Of a stretch of 64,000 nucleotides of DNA, positions 1 to 8,854 are shown one piece after another; positions within the stretch are counted from its first letter, which is position 1, and each line of letters begins with the position of its first letter. The notes beneath the pieces are model-generated. The model did no database searches, had not been told where the DNA came from, and worked only from the letters and a program-made list of their open reading frames with translations. A program made the translations under genes and the position numbers. Where the stretch lies: contig NZ_JACIIV010000005.1 in assembly GCF_014205635.1 (NCBI RefSeq), positions 62,001 through 126,000 on the forward strand, given 5' to 3'. Source of the stretch: Polymorphobacter multimanifer. Its GTDB lineage: Bacteria > Pseudomonadota > Alphaproteobacteria > Sphingomonadales > Sphingomonadaceae.

Positions 1-1004
1 AATTGCGGCGTCGCGGGCTCAAGGTGGTGCTGCTCGAGGCTGAGTCGCAGCCGGGGTATCATACCACCGGCCGCTCGGCGGCGTTCTGGGTGGAGAGCTA
101 TGGCGGGCCTTCGATCGTGCCGCTGAGCAAGGCTTCCCGGGGGTTTTTCATGGACCCGCCGGCGGGATTCGGGACGCTGCTGACCTTGCGGCCGGCGCTG
201 CATCTGGCGCCGCCGGATATGCCGGGGGCTCTGGACGCTGTGGCGGCGGAATTCGATGAAGGGGGCGTTGAATATCAATGGGTTGATGCTGATTGGTTGG
301 CTCGGTACCCGATGCTGCGGGCGGAATGGCGGTCTGCGGGAATTCTCGAGCCGGATTGCCATGATATCGATGTGGCGGCGTTGCATCAGGGGTATTTGCG
401 GGGGGCGGAGGTGATTCCGGACTTCCGGGTGGAAAAAGTGGAGCGTTTCGAAGGGTTTTGGCGGCTGAATGATGCTGTGGAAGCGCCGGTGGTCGTGAAT
501 GCGGCGGGGGCCTGGGCGGATGCTGTGGGGGCGGTTTTCGGTTGTGAAACCAAGGGGTTGACGCCGCTTCGGCGGACGATGGCGGTGTTGCGGCTCGATC
601 CGCCGCCGCCGGCGGATCTGCCGGTGGTAATGGATGCTGCCGGGCGGTTCTACTTCAAGCCCGATGGTGACCGGCTGTGGCTCTCCCCGCATGACGAGAC
701 GCCCGATGTGGCGCATGACGTGCGGCCCGACGAGCTGGACATTGCGGTCGTGATCGACCGTTTCGAACGCGCCAGCACGTCGAAAGTGCTCAAGCTGGAG
801 ACGAGCTGGGCGGGTTTGCGGACGTTTTCGGGTGATCGAAGGCCGGTTTTGGGGCGTGATGGGGTCGTCGAGGGGCTTTTCTGGTGTGCAGGACAGGGTG
901 GTTTCGGCATCCAGACGGCGCCGGCGGTGGCGGCGCTGTGCGCCGATGTGCTGACGGGAGTGCGGGCCGATGCGGGCATCTATGATGCGTCGCGGTTCTT
1001 GTAG
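1..1004 (+). CDS. FAD-dependent amine/amino-acid oxidoreductase (DAO family), 5' end outside window
   Basis: Probably a flavoprotein oxidase or dehydrogenase of the D-amino-acid oxidase/glycine oxidase family, using FAD to oxidise an amine or amino acid. The visible 333 residues start just after the usual GxGxx[10 protein letters not shown] is the second strand of the Rossmann fold, ending in the Glu that binds the FAD ribose. The C-terminal FAD motif [12 protein letters not shown] is present near residues 297-308. About 20 residues should lie upstream of the window, so the TTG at base 3 is only the first in-frame start codon and not a true start. The 3' end overlaps the convergent tgt gene by 25 bp. 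The substrate cannot be told from sequence. Confidence 0.8.
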   Translation, partial: LRRRGLKVVLLEAESQPGYHTTGRSAAFWVESYGGPSIVPLSKASRGFFMDPPAGFGTLLTLRPALHLAPPDMPGALDAVAAEFDEGGVEYQWVDADWLARYPMLRAEWRSAGILEPDCHDIDVAALHQGYLRGAEVIPDFRVEKVERFEGFWRLNDAVEAPVVVNAAGAWADAVGAVFGCETKGLTPLRRTMAVLRLDPPPPADLPVVMDAAGRFYFKPDGDRLWLSPHDETPDVAHDVRPDELDIAVVIDRFERASTSKVLKLETSWAGLRTFSGDRRPVLGRDGVVEGLFWCAGQGGFGIQTAPAVAALCADVLTGVRADAGIYDASRFL

Positions 1005-2116
1005 CGGCCGAGGAAACTGGCTGCGAAGCTGGTGAGGGTGCCGGCGGCGATGGCGGCGCGCAGATTGGCCATCAGCTCCTGGTAAAACCAGATGTTGTGC
1101 TCGGTCATCAGGATGGCGCCGAGCATCTCGCCCGATTTGACGAGGTGGTGGAGATAGGCGCGGCTCACTCCGGTGCGGCAGCTCGGGCAGCCGCATTCGG
1201 CGTCGAGGGGGGCCTGGTCCTCATTGTGGCGGGCGTTGCGCAGATTGAGGGGGCCTGACCGGGTGAAAGCCTGGCCGTTGCGGCCCGAACGGGTGGGCAA
1301 CACGCAATCGAACATGTCCACGCCGCGCTGGACCGCACCCACGATGTCGTCGGGCTTGCCAACACCCATCAGATAGCGCGGGGCGGCTTCGGGGAGCTGG
1401 CCGGGGGCATGGTCGAGGCAGCCGAACATGGCCTCCTGGCCTTCGCCGACGGCGAGGCCGCCGATGGCATAGCCATCGAAGCCGATCTCCTGGAGGTGGC
1501 TTGCGGATTCGGCGCGAAGACGCTCGTCGAGGCCGCCTTGCTGGATGCCGAACAGGGCGGCGGCTTCGGCATGTTCCCCGCCGGCATCGAAAGCGTCGCG
1601 GGAACGCCGGGCCCAGCGCATCGAGCGGTGCATGGCGGCCTCCACGGCTTCGCGGGGTGCTGGGAGAGCGACCAGCTCGTCGAAGGCCATGACGATATCG
1701 GAGCCGAGCAGACGCTGGATTTCCATGCTGCGCTCGGGCGACATCATGTGGCGGGTGCCATCGAGGTGGCTGGCGAAGCTCACCCCTTCCTCCGAGCGTT
1801 TGGTGAGCGCGGAGAGCGACATGACCTGATAGCCGCCGCTGTCGGTAAGGATGGGGCCGTGCCAGCCCATGAAATTGTGGAGGCCGCCCAATCGGGCGAT
1901 GCGCTCGGCGGAGGGGCGGAGCATGAGGTGATAGGTGTTGCCGAGGATGATGTCCGCCCCCGCGGCGGCAACTTCGGAAGCGCGCAGCGCCTTGACCGTG
2001 GCGGCGGTGCCCACGGGCATGAAGGCGGGCGTGCGGATGGTGCCACGGCGCATGGTGATGGCGCCGGTGCGGGCGGGGCCATCGGTGGCGGTGATGTGGA
2101 AGACGAAACGGGTCAT
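980..2116 (-). CDS. tgt: Queuine tRNA-ribosyltransferase
   Basis: Exchanges the wobble guanine of tRNAs with GUN anticodons for the queuine precursor preQ1. The 378-residue length is normal for bacterial Tgt. Visible family motifs are TDSGGYQV (residues 91-98, active-site Asp), FGIQQGG, a [13 protein letters not shown] stretch around the nucleophilic Asp, and a C-terminal zinc site CGC-x2-C followed by a His ([18 protein letters not shown]). The ATG start gives the conserved N-terminus [13 protein letters not shown]. It is transcribed towards the oxidoreductase and overlaps its 3' end by 25 bp. The 220 bp upstream hold a palindromic repeat and no obvious promoter. Confidence 0.97.
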   Translation of the reverse strand: MTRFVFHITATDGPARTGAITMRRGTIRTPAFMPVGTAATVKALRASEVAAAGADIILGNTYHLMLRPSAERIARLGGLHNFMGWHGPILTDSGGYQVMSLSALTKRSEEGVSFASHLDGTRHMMSPERSMEIQRLLGSDIVMAFDELVALPAPREAVEAAMHRSMRWARRSRDAFDAGGEHAEAAALFGIQQGGLDERLRAESASHLQEIGFDGYAIGGLAVGEGQEAMFGCLDHAPGQLPEAAPRYLMGVGKPDDIVGAVQRGVDMFDCVLPTRSGRNGQAFTRSGPLNLRNARHNEDQAPLDAECGCPSCRTGVSRAYLHHLVKSGEMLGAILMTEHNIWFYQELMANLRAAIAAGTLTSFAASFLGRYKNRDAS

Positions 2117-2227
2117 CCGGGGGCTTTAGCGGGAGGGCGTAGGCGAGTCGAATGTGTCCAGGTCGGGTTGACGAAGTGGACGAAGTTGACACGAAACGCG
2201 GTTTTTTGGGGCTCCGCCTGCTCGCAC

Positions 2228-2294
2228 ACCCTCACCCTCCCACGCCCTGACGGGCAAGGGCCCCTCCCACACCCCGTGTTGCGGGAGAGGGGTG
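2228..2294. repeat. Two-hairpin palindromic repeat, copy 1 (intergenic)
   Basis: Starts with CCCTCACCCTCCCACGCCC and ends with GCGGGAGAGGGG. It contains a small hairpin (GCCC-TGA-CGGGC) followed by the CCCTCcC / GGGAGAGGGG half-palindrome typical of this family. It lies in the 220-bp gap between tgt and the methyltransferase gene. Copies 2-4 are at 3560-3621, 4321-4381 and 15124-15188. The rest of the gap shows no gene. Confidence 0.8.
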
Positions 2295-2336
2295 TTGAGC
2301 CGGGCTTCTGCATTCGCCTTGCATAACCCATTTGGT

Positions 2337-5300
2337 TCAATTTGTCGAGATGGGGGCCTGATAGTCCGGGCGGAGCCAGCGGATTTGGCCAGTGGCTTCT
2401 TCGGCGGCGCGGGCGGCGTTGAGGGCGACGAGGTTGACGGTGATTTGTGCCGGGGTGAGATCGGCGGGCCAGCCATAGGCGTTGGCCACGGCGGCATCGA
2501 GATCGGTGTGGAGTTTCGCCACGATGCGGGCGCGGGCGCGGGACGCTTCGGCCTCCTGCGCTGCGGGCAGTGTGCCGGCGCGGATGGCTTCGACAAGATT
2601 GTAGAGCCCGGTCATGGTGAGGCCGGGGCTTTCGGCGAGGCCGGCGCGGCGGGTGAGGTCGAGCTCCTCGGCGATTGCGGCGATGGTGCTGCGCTGGGCA
2701 GGGGTGGCGTCGGGGAACGGGAAGGGGTCGAAGACCTTGGATTTGACGTAGACCGGGTCATTTCCAAAGCCCAACCAGCCGCCTGCGATAAGTGACCATT
2801 GCTCGTGAATACGTGATGAAAGCACACCCCAGACGACGGCGTCGTCGGAGGCAACGCAGATGATTTTGTTGTCGGCAAGAACTTCTGCCGAGAGGAAGTG
2901 GAAGATGCGGTACTTCGCGGTTTCGACCGTCGCAATATAACGAGAAAGGCCTGCGAGCGCCGGGCGCATTTCCCGGCGGGGTTCGCCGAAAATCCACCAG
3001 TTGGTGCGGTAGGTGGCTCGGTTGTTGGCGTCGCGGTCGGGTTTCACGGTCACCAACAGGTGCTGATAGACTTCGGGGAAGCGCTGGCGGACTTGCGCCT
3101 CGGACAGGCCAAACAGATCGATGACCATGACGCCGCGCGGATTCTGGAGCAGGTCGCGGCCATTGCGATAGGGGCGGATATGCGCCTCCAGCCCTTCGCG
3201 CTGGCCAAGACCGAGGGCGGCGGCTTCGGCGGGGCTGACGATGAAGCCATCTCCGTGCAGCTTGACGCCTGGCGAGCAGAGCCGGTCGTTGGCTTTGAGT
3301 GGCACGGCCTTGGTAACATCGGTGCCGGTGGTGAGATCGGCGTTGATGGGGCCGGTGATGCTGCTGGTCTGGATGTGCGGCTCATCGGAATCGAGGCCGG
3401 CTTCGGACGTGACGGTGTGGAGGGCGCCGGGGTGGGTTCCGGCTTCGGCCACGGTCATGGCGATGCGGACGGCGGCGGCCTTGTCGCTGGCGCGGGTCCA
3501 GGGGTGATCGGGGATGGCGAAGATGAGGGAGAGGGGCTGGGGGGCGGCGGGGGCTGTGGCCCTCACCCTCCCACGCCCTTCGGGAGTGGGCCCCTCCCTC
3601 TCCCGCGTTGCGGGAGAGGGGCACAAATGGGCTTCGATGACGCGGCGGCTGAAGGTCTGGGTGATGCTGTTGGTGGTGACGAAGCCGAAGCGGTGGAGGC
3701 GAGTGCCGGGGCGGCGCAGTTCGGTGGCGGCACGATCCCACCAGTGCATGACGAGATCGGCGCTGCGGGGGATGCTGGGGGCGGCGGCCCAGATGGCGGC
3801 GGTGATGCCGAGCCCGAGCTTGCTGCGCAGATCCTTGCCGCCGATGAAGGGCGGGTTGCCGATGATGTAATCGGCTTGCGGCCATTCCGCAGCGCGCGGG
3901 TTGATGAGATCGACGCGATCGACATCGGATGCGGCGAGCAGCGCATCATAGCCACCGTGGCGGCCGAAATTGATGTTGGTGAGGGTGGGGAGGATGGGCT
4001 CGGTGATGCTGGCGGGATCGTTGGCGAGGCGGAAGCGGAGCCAGCCGATCCAGAGCACGAGCTCGGCGATGACGGCGGCGCGGGGGTTGAGCTCGAGGCC
4101 GAGGAACTGGTTGGGGCCGATGCGCGGTGGAGCAGGCTGGCCGAGCTGATCCAGCAGCACGATGACTTCGGTTTCCAGCCGCAGCAGCAGCTCCATGGCG
4201 ACACAGAGGAAATTGCCGGTGCCGCAGGCGGGATCGAGAATTTTCAAGCCGGCGAGCTTGTGGTGGAAGGCGTGGATGGCAGCGGGATCGGGGGTTGGGG
4301 TTGGTTCGGCGGGGGCGGGACCCCTCACCCTCCCGTGCCCTTCGGGCTCGGGCCCCTCCCTCTCCCGCAAGGGGAGAGGGGCGTTTCGCAGGGCTTCCCA
4401 TTCGGTGCGGAGGTCGGCCATGAAGGTGGCTTCGACAAGGCGTTCGACATAGGGGCGCGGTGTGTAGTGGGCGCCGAGCTGGGCGCGCTGGGCCGGGGTG
4501 AGGGCCTGTTCGAGCAGGGTGCCGAAAATGGCGGGTTCGACCTTGGTCCAATCGGCCTTGGCGGCGGCGTAAAGCTCGCCCTTCTGTTCAGGGGGCAGGT
4601 CGTAGATGTCGAGATCGGCAAAGAGGTTGCCATTGAAGTAGCGCACGAAGGTATCGCCATTTGCCCAATAGCGTTCGGGGAGGGCGGCGGTGCCCATGTT
4701 GGTCCAGAGATCCTGCAGGCCATCGCGCCAGAAGCGCTGGGTGGCAGTGCGGGCGCGGCCGAGAAACTCCTCGAATTTGCCGGGCGGCAGCAGCGCCACA
4801 TCTTCGGCGAACATGCAGAAGAGCAGGCGCATGAGGAACATGGAGGTGCGCTCGATGCCGAGCGAATGCTCGTGATCGGCAAGCGGGCGGCTGGCGGCGA
4901 GGGCGCGACCGGTGAGTTTTTCCGTGGCGTCCTTTTCCAGATATTTGGAGACGGCGGCGAGGCGGCGGGCGATATCGCGGGTGACATCGGCGGCGCGCAG
5001 GCGCGGATCGACCGAGCGCGGATCGGTCCAGATGCCGCGCAGCAATGCCTGGTTGTCGGGGAGGCGAAGGGCTTCGAGCTCGATGCGGTAGCGCTGCTGA
5101 TCGGGGAAGAAGCCATAGCCTTTGCCGTTGCCGGCCCAATCGAAATAGAGCTCGAAGGCGCGGCCGACATCGCAGATGATGAGGAAGGGCGGCCAGCCAT
5201 GATCGGCAGGCAGCGCCAGCGCATAGCCCTTGGCCTGCGCGAGGGCGGCTTCCATGAGGGTATCGTAGCGCCGGACGGGGGCTTTGGGCCTGGCGGTTGC

Positions 5301-5645
5301 GGCGGCAATGGTTTCCTCGCCGAAGAGGGTTTTGACGGTGATGGCGGCTGGCGCTTCCGGCGTGAGCGCGGCGCGGGTGAGATCGGCGAGCGGAGGCTGC
5401 TTGGCTTCGAGAATGAAGCAGCGGCGCTTGTAGAGATCGATGCGGCCGGATTTTTTGCTGGAATAGGCGGCATCGGGGCTGGCGGGGGCTTCGAAGCGAT
5501 AATCGGAGAGGATGCCGCCTTCGGCGGGCTCGGGCTTGGGGAGGCCGAGGGCGGCGCAGAAATCGATGATGAAGGGCTGGAAGTTGGCATGCTCGGCGCC
5601 GCCGGCGCGGCCCTGCCATTTCTTGATGAAGTCTTCGATGGTCAC
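2337..5645 (-). CDS. Type IIL/IIG-like restriction-modification protein (MmeI-like DNA methyltransferase with N-terminal nuclease motif)
   Basis: A single-chain DNA adenine methyltransferase, 1102 residues. The N-terminal part has a PD-(D/E)xK-like pattern: D70 in GRIDLYK, then ExK at E80-A-K82 (FILEAK). The SAM-binding motif I DPACGTGNFL is near residue 470, and the catalytic motif IV NPPF near residue 597 (YIIGNPPFIGG). The C-terminal third resembles a target-recognition region. Two palindromic repeats are inserted in frame near residues 422-442 and 675-695; they read as charged, Arg/Glu/Gly/Pro-rich peptides outside the catalytic motifs. No separate specificity or restriction gene lies beside it, which fits a self-contained enzyme. 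It could instead be an orphan methyltransferase if the nuclease motif is inactive. Confidence 0.85.
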   Translation of the reverse strand: MTIEDFIKKWQGRAGGAEHANFQPFIIDFCAALGLPKPEPAEGGILSDYRFEAPASPDAAYSSKKSGRIDLYKRRCFILEAKQPPLADLTRAALTPEAPAAITVKTLFGEETIAAATARPKAPVRRYDTLMEAALAQAKGYALALPADHGWPPFLIICDVGRAFELYFDWAGNGKGYGFFPDQQRYRIELEALRLPDNQALLRGIWTDPRSVDPRLRAADVTRDIARRLAAVSKYLEKDATEKLTGRALAASRPLADHEHSLGIERTSMFLMRLLFCMFAEDVALLPPGKFEEFLGRARTATQRFWRDGLQDLWTNMGTAALPERYWANGDTFVRYFNGNLFADLDIYDLPPEQKGELYAAAKADWTKVEPAIFGTLLEQALTPAQRAQLGAHYTPRPYVERLVEATFMADLRTEWEALRNAPLPLREREGPEPEGHGRVRGPAPAEPTPTPDPAAIHAFHHKLAGLKILDPACGTGNFLCVAMELLLRLETEVIVLLDQLGQPAPPRIGPNQFLGLELNPRAAVIAELVLWIGWLRFRLANDPASITEPILPTLTNINFGRHGGYDALLAASDVDRVDLINPRAAEWPQADYIIGNPPFIGGKDLRSKLGLGITAAIWAAAPSIPRSADLVMHWWDRAATELRRPGTRLHRFGFVTTNSITQTFSRRVIEAHLCPSPATREREGPTPEGRGRVRATAPAAPQPLSLIFAIPDHPWTRASDKAAAVRIAMTVAEAGTHPGALHTVTSEAGLDSDEPHIQTSSITGPINADLTTGTDVTKAVPLKANDRLCSPGVKLHGDGFIVSPAEAAALGLGQREGLEAHIRPYRNGRDLLQNPRGVMVIDLFGLSEAQVRQRFPEVYQHLLVTVKPDRDANNRATYRTNWWIFGEPRREMRPALAGLSRYIATVETAKYRIFHFLSAEVLADNKIICVASDDAVVWGVLSSRIHEQWSLIAGGWLGFGNDPVYVKSKVFDPFPFPDATPAQRSTIAAIAEELDLTRRAGLAESPGLTMTGLYNLVEAIRAGTLPAAQEAEASRARARIVAKLHTDLDAAVANAYGWPADLTPAQITVNLVALNAARAAEEATGQIRWLRPDYQAPISTN
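3560..3621. repeat. Two-hairpin palindromic repeat, copy 2 (inside the methyltransferase gene)
   Basis: Same layout as copy 1: CCCTCACCCTCCCACGCCC, a first hairpin CCCAC-gcccttcggga-GTGGG, then a strong palindrome CTCTCCCGCgttGCGGGAGAG. It is translated on the minus strand within the methyltransferase as a peptide containing REREGPTPEGRGRVR. The reading frame stays open. Confidence 0.9.
4321..4381. repeat. Two-hairpin palindromic repeat, copy 3 (inside the methyltransferase gene)
   Basis: First hairpin CCCG-tGCCC-ttc-GGGC-tCGGG differs in sequence from copy 2 yet stays paired. The second is CCCTCTCCCGCAAGGGGAGAGGG. It is read in the same frame as copy 2 and gives a closely similar peptide, REREGPEPEGHGRVR, so both insertions preserved frame and orientation. 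Confidence 0.9.
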
Positions 5646-5807
5646 GCAGCGTTGGTAACGAACGCGCGTGGTTTAGGGAATCCCATGAATGGGGCGTTGA
5701 ATGGGGTCTGGGGCCCGAGGCACCAGCCGGGCCGCATCGAAGCTTGCATCGATGGGCACCCTTCGCCGGCGGCATCGCTTTCCTTCTGTTTCGCGCTATG
5801 GGCGGGC

Positions 5808-6560
5808 ATGGCGAAAATTCGGATCGATCAATTGCTCGTGGAGCGGGGGCTGGTGGAGAGCCGGGCGCGGGGGCAGGCCTTGATTCTGGCGGGGCTGGTG
5901 CTGGTGGGCACAAGGAAGGTGGTGAAGGCCGGCGAGATGGTGGCCGTCGATGCCGAGGTAGTGGTGAAGGGGCGGGATCATCCCTGGGTTTCCAGGGGCG
6001 GGGTGAAGCTGGCGCATGGTCTGGCACATTTCGGGCTGGATCCGGCGGGCGTGGTGGCGATGGACGTCGGGTCGAGCACGGGGGGGTTTACCGATGTGCT
6101 GCTGAGCGGCGGGGCGGAGCGGGTTTATGCGGTGGACAGCGGCACCAACCAGCTGGCGTGGAAGCTGCGGAGCGACCCTCGGGTGGTGGTGCTCGAGCAG
6201 CTTTCGGCGCGGCTGCTGACGGCGGACCATGTGCCCGAGGCGGTGGGGGCGATCGTGTGTGATGCGAGCTTCATTTCTTTGGCCAAGGTGCTCGAGGTGC
6301 CGCTGGGGTTTGCGGCGGCCAGAAGTGCTGGGGGATGCTGGCTGGTGGCGCTGGTGAAGCCGCAGTTCGAGGCGGGGCGGGGCGAGGTGGGCAAGGGCGG
6401 GGTGGTGCGCGATGCGGCGGTGCAGGCGCGGGTGTGCGCCGATGCGGCGGCGTGGCTGGCGGCGCAGGAGGGCTGGCGGGTGCTGGGGCTGGTGGAGAGC
6501 CCGATCACCGGGCCGGAGGGCAACCGCGAGTGGCTGCTGGCGGGGGTGAAGGATAGTTGA
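5808..6560 (+). CDS. tlyA: TlyA-family rRNA 2'-O-methyltransferase
   Basis: Likely methylates ribose 2'-OH groups of 16S/23S rRNA cytidines, as the TlyA family does. An S4 RNA-binding domain covers residues 1-62 (MAKIRIDQLLVERGLVESR). An FtsJ-like Rossmann domain follows, with AMDVGSSTGGFTD (about 83-95) as SAM motif I, VCDASFISL, and KPQFEAGR. The 250-residue length is typical. The ATG at 5808 is chosen because it begins exactly at the S4 domain; the frame is open far upstream but that part is antisense to the methyltransferase gene. It diverges from that gene across 162 bp with no clear regulatory site. Confidence 0.93.
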   Translation: MAKIRIDQLLVERGLVESRARGQALILAGLVLVGTRKVVKAGEMVAVDAEVVVKGRDHPWVSRGGVKLAHGLAHFGLDPAGVVAMDVGSSTGGFTDVLLSGGAERVYAVDSGTNQLAWKLRSDPRVVVLEQLSARLLTADHVPEAVGAIVCDASFISLAKVLEVPLGFAAARSAGGCWLVALVKPQFEAGRGEVGKGGVVRDAAVQARVCADAAAWLAAQEGWRVLGLVESPITGPEGNREWLLAGVKDS

Positions 6561-6599
6561 TGGCTTGGTGCGGGCGGCGGCAGGGGCTAGGAAGGCAAG

Positions 6600-7181
6600 A
6601 TGGATCGATCGATGACAGTGCCGCCGCTTGACGCAGGAACGCTGGACCAGGAGCGACTGGACCGGGGGCGACTGGACCGGGGGCGACTGGTGCGGGCGTT
6701 GCTGGTGCTGGTGCCGCTGCTGCTGGTGGTGGGGGGGCTGATTGCGCGGGCGAGCGGATCGACCGAGGAGAACCTCTGGTACCAGTCTTTGACGCTGCCG
6801 CGGCTGCAGCCGCCGGGGCCGGTGTTCGGGATCGCCTGGTCGATCTTGTACACGATGATCGCGGTGGCGGCAGCGATTGTGTGGGCGAAGGGGCGGGGGG
6901 TGCAGCGCAGCCAGGCGCTGGGGCTGTTCGCGATCGGGATGGTGGTGAACTGGAGCTGGTCCCCGGTGTTTTTTCTTGCGCACCAGATCGAGGCGGCGCT
7001 GGCGATCATCCTGGTGATGCTGGGGCTGGCGATCTGGACGACGTGGCGATTTGCCGGGGTTTCGAGAGTGGCGGCCGGGCTGATGCTGCCCTATATCGCG
7101 TGGCTGATCTTTGCCGGCGGGCTGAACGCGGCGATCTGGCAGCTGAACCCGGTTGCCAGTGCCATGCAGATGGGAGTGTGA
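6600..7181 (+). CDS. tspO: TspO/MBR-family tryptophan-rich membrane protein
   Basis: Five-helix membrane protein of the TspO/peripheral benzodiazepine receptor family, which binds tetrapyrroles and affects stress or photosynthesis gene control in alphaproteobacteria. Trp-rich motifs typical of the family are visible (WYQSLTLPRLQPPG, AWSILYTMIA, VNWSWSPVFF, LNAAIWQLNP). At 193 residues it is about 30 longer than usual; the extra N-terminus consists of Leu-Asp-Arg-Gly-Arg repeats encoded by a 15-bp tandem repeat. AGGAAGG stands before the ATG at 6600 and supports that start; ATG 6615 is an alternative. It is followed closely by the UbiK-like gene (3-bp gap). Confidence 0.88.
   Translation: MDRSMTVPPLDAGTLDQERLDRGRLDRGRLVRALLVLVPLLLVVGGLIARASGSTEENLWYQSLTLPRLQPPGPVFGIAWSILYTMIAVAAAIVWAKGRGVQRSQALGLFAIGMVVNWSWSPVFFLAHQIEAALAIILVMLGLAIWTTWRFAGVSRVAAGLMLPYIAWLIFAGGLNAAIWQLNPVASAMQMGV
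6654..6691 (+). repeat. 15-bp tandem repeat in tspO
   Basis: The unit CGACTGGACCGGGGG occurs at 6654-6668 and 6669-6683, with a partial third copy after it and a degenerate copy before it. It encodes the pentapeptide Leu-Asp-Arg-Gly-Arg just before the first membrane helix. Confidence 0.85.
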
Positions 7182-7184
7182 ACG

Positions 7185-7463
7185 ATGCAGAGCCAGAACA
7201 AGCTTTTCGAGGACCTTTCCAAGGTGGCGACCTCGGCGATGGGCACCATTGCCGGCGTGGGGCGCGAAGTGGAAGAGCAGGCACGGCGCCGGGCGCGCGA
7301 GTTCGTGGCCGGGGACGAGGCGATTTCGCGCGACGAGTTCGAGGCGGTGAAGGCCAATGCGTCGGCGGCGCGCGAGGCGGTGGAAGTCTTGAAGGCCGAA
7401 GTGGCGGGATTGCGGGCGCAGCTGGCGGGGATGAAGCCGCCGGAAGGCACGAACCCGGCGTGA
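7185..7463 (+). CDS. UbiK/BMFP-family accessory protein
   Basis: Small 92-residue protein of the BMFP (YqiC/UbiK) family. Members are membrane-fusogenic coiled-coil proteins; in Escherichia coli UbiK helps aerobic ubiquinone biosynthesis. The N-terminal amphipathic part is LFEDLSKVATSAMGTIAGVG, and the C-terminal half (about residues 45-82) is a heptad-rich coiled coil (FEAVKANASAAREAVEVLKAEVAGLRAQL pattern, abbreviated here as FEAVKA...LRAQL). It starts 3 bp after tspO and probably shares its transcript. The exact role in this organism is inferred from the family only. Confidence 0.85.
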   Translation: MQSQNKLFEDLSKVATSAMGTIAGVGREVEEQARRRAREFVAGDEAISRDEFEAVKANASAAREAVEVLKAEVAGLRAQLAGMKPPEGTNPA

Positions 7464-7496
7464 TTATCCACAGCTTCATATGCCGGCCTCCGGCGG

Positions 7497-7528
7497 CTGT
7501 GCTTGCCGAATCGGGCGTGGAAGCACAG
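7497..7528 (+). terminator. Hairpin after the tspO-ubiK unit
   Basis: CTGTGCTT (7497-7504) pairs with AAGCACAG (7521-7528), followed by TCTTTG. The 16-nt loop is long for an intrinsic terminator, so this is a weak candidate; a structural role in the leader of the YbjN gene at 7561 is the alternative. Confidence 0.4.
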
Positions 7529-7560
7529 TCTTTGCGCCAATCGAGGCGGAGGTCACGCGG

Positions 7561-8079
7561 ATGAGCCTGATCGAAATGGACGCGGTGCCCGCTCCTGCAG
7601 CGCCGATCGACATGCTGGAGCATGTGTTCGACACCAATGGCTGGGCTTTCGAGCGCTCGGGCGACGAGGAGATCTCGACGTCGGTGGTCGGCAGCTGGGC
7701 GGCCTATGAGCTGCGGGCGCTGTGGCGCGAGGAAGACCGGGTGCTGCAGCTGATCGCGCGCGCCGAGCTGCAGGCCCCTGATGAGCTCCGGTCGGCGGCG
7801 TATGAGGCCTTGGGGCTGATCAACGAGCAGCTGTGGATGGGGCATTTCGAGCTGTGGTCGGCCGATGGCACGATCATCTTCCGCCATGCGACGTTGCTCG
7901 ATGCGGCGGAGGGCCAGGCGTCGCCGGACCTGACGCTGGGACAGGCCGAGGTGCTGGTGGATGCGGCGGTGGAGGAGTTCGACCGCTTCTTCCCGGTGTT
8001 CCAGCTGGTGCTGTTTGCCGATACCGCACCGGCAGCGGCGATGGTGGCGGCGTTGCTCGAGACCGTTGGCGAAGCCTGA
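7561..8079 (+). CDS. YbjN domain-containing protein
   Basis: 172-residue YbjN-family protein. The fold resembles type III secretion chaperones and the family often sits with proC in alphaproteobacteria; its biochemical role is not settled. Visible family features are the alpha-beta pattern DMLEHVFDTNGWAFER, a WAAYELRALWREEDRVLQL strand pair, and NEQLWMGHFELW with a C-terminal helix. ATG 7561 is chosen over an upstream in-frame start at 7480, which would add 27 residues lacking family similarity. One base separates its stop codon from the proC start, so the two are translationally coupled. Confidence 0.85.
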   Translation: MSLIEMDAVPAPAAPIDMLEHVFDTNGWAFERSGDEEISTSVVGSWAAYELRALWREEDRVLQLIARAELQAPDELRSAAYEALGLINEQLWMGHFELWSADGTIIFRHATLLDAAEGQASPDLTLGQAEVLVDAAVEEFDRFFPVFQLVLFADTAPAAAMVAALLETVGEA

Positions 8080-8080
8080 C

Positions 8081-8854
8081 GTGCGAAACGAGGCGCGGCC
8101 GGGCACGCACTGGCTGCTGGGCTGTGGCAACATGGGCGGTGCGCTGCTCGGCCGCTGGATTGCGGCGGGAACCGGGCCGTGGCGGGTGATCGACCCGGCG
8201 AAGGCGGATGCGCCGGACGGGGCGGTGCGGGGTGCGGGCGATGATGACCCGGCGGTGGTGGTGCTGGCGGTGAAGCCGCAGGTCTGGCGCGAAGTGGTGG
8301 CGCCGCTGGCGGGCCGGGTGGCGGGCGCCGTGGTGATTTCGGTGATGGCGGGGGTGACGGCGGCGGCGCTGGCCGAAGCACTTCCGGGGGCGCGGATCGT
8401 GCGGGCGATGCCCAACACGCCGGCGGCGATCGGCCAGGGAGTGACGGGGCTGTGGTCGGCGGACGCGGGCGCGCGCGATGTGGCGGGGGCGTTGTTCGAG
8501 GCGGCGGGGGCGGTGGTGTGGCTCGAGGACGAGGCCGACTTCGATGCACTGACCGGGGTTTCCGGATCGGGGCCGGCTTATGTGTTCGGCTTCATCGAGG
8601 CGCTGGCGGCGGCGGGGTGTGCGGCAGGGCTTTCCGACGATGTTGCGATGGCGCTGGCGCGAGGCACGGTGACGGGGGCGGCCGCGCTTGCGGCGAACGA
8701 CCCGGCGGCGGCGGATGAATTGCGGCGGCGGGTGACCTCGCCGGGCGGCACGACGGCAGCGGGGCTGGCGGTGCTGATGCCCGGGCTGGGTCCGCTGCTG
8801 GTGGATACGGTGGCGGCAGCGGCGGCGCGATCGAAGAGCCTGGGGGGCGAATGA
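8081..8854 (+). CDS. proC: Pyrroline-5-carboxylate reductase
   Basis: Reduces 1-pyrroline-5-carboxylate to proline with NAD(P)H, the last step of proline synthesis. The N-terminal Rossmann motif is GCGNMGGALLGRW. Conserved family motifs follow: RAMPNTPAAIGQG, GSGPAYVFGFIEAL, and the C-terminal signature VTSPGGTTAAGL. The predicted 257 residues match the family. The GTG at 8081, one base after the YbjN stop, is the only start that gives the Rossmann fold a short lead; the frame extends further upstream without a plausible start. It overlaps the next gene by 4 bp. Confidence 0.95.
   Translation: MRNEARPGTHWLLGCGNMGGALLGRWIAAGTGPWRVIDPAKADAPDGAVRGAGDDDPAVVVLAVKPQVWREVVAPLAGRVAGAVVISVMAGVTAAALAEALPGARIVRAMPNTPAAIGQGVTGLWSADAGARDVAGALFEAAGAVVWLEDEADFDALTGVSGSGPAYVFGFIEALAAAGCAAGLSDDVAMALARGTVTGAAALAANDPAAADELRRRVTSPGGTTAAGLAVLMPGLGPLLVDTVAAAAARSKSLGGE

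Noticed and set aside
2898-5807. Very long plus-strand open frame leading into tlyA (over 900 extra codons)
   Set aside because: It is antisense to the methyltransferase gene, whose motifs are clear. The plus-strand translation is Gly/Ala/Glu-rich shadow sequence typical of GC-rich DNA; tlyA starts at 5808.
7464-7472. Perfect DnaA box TTATCCACA after the ubiK stop codon, with a near match (TTATCCACG, minus strand) at 62169-62177
   Set aside because: Single boxes without AT-rich unwinding DNA, dnaA/parAB or a cluster of boxes do not make an origin; chance occurrence or minor DnaA-titration sites are sufficient explanations.
7479-7500. GCCGGCCTCCGGCGGC, resembling part of the flgF-flgG inverted-repeat arm
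   Set aside because: Only a short GC-rich stretch matches and there is no second arm, so it cannot be called a copy of the element.
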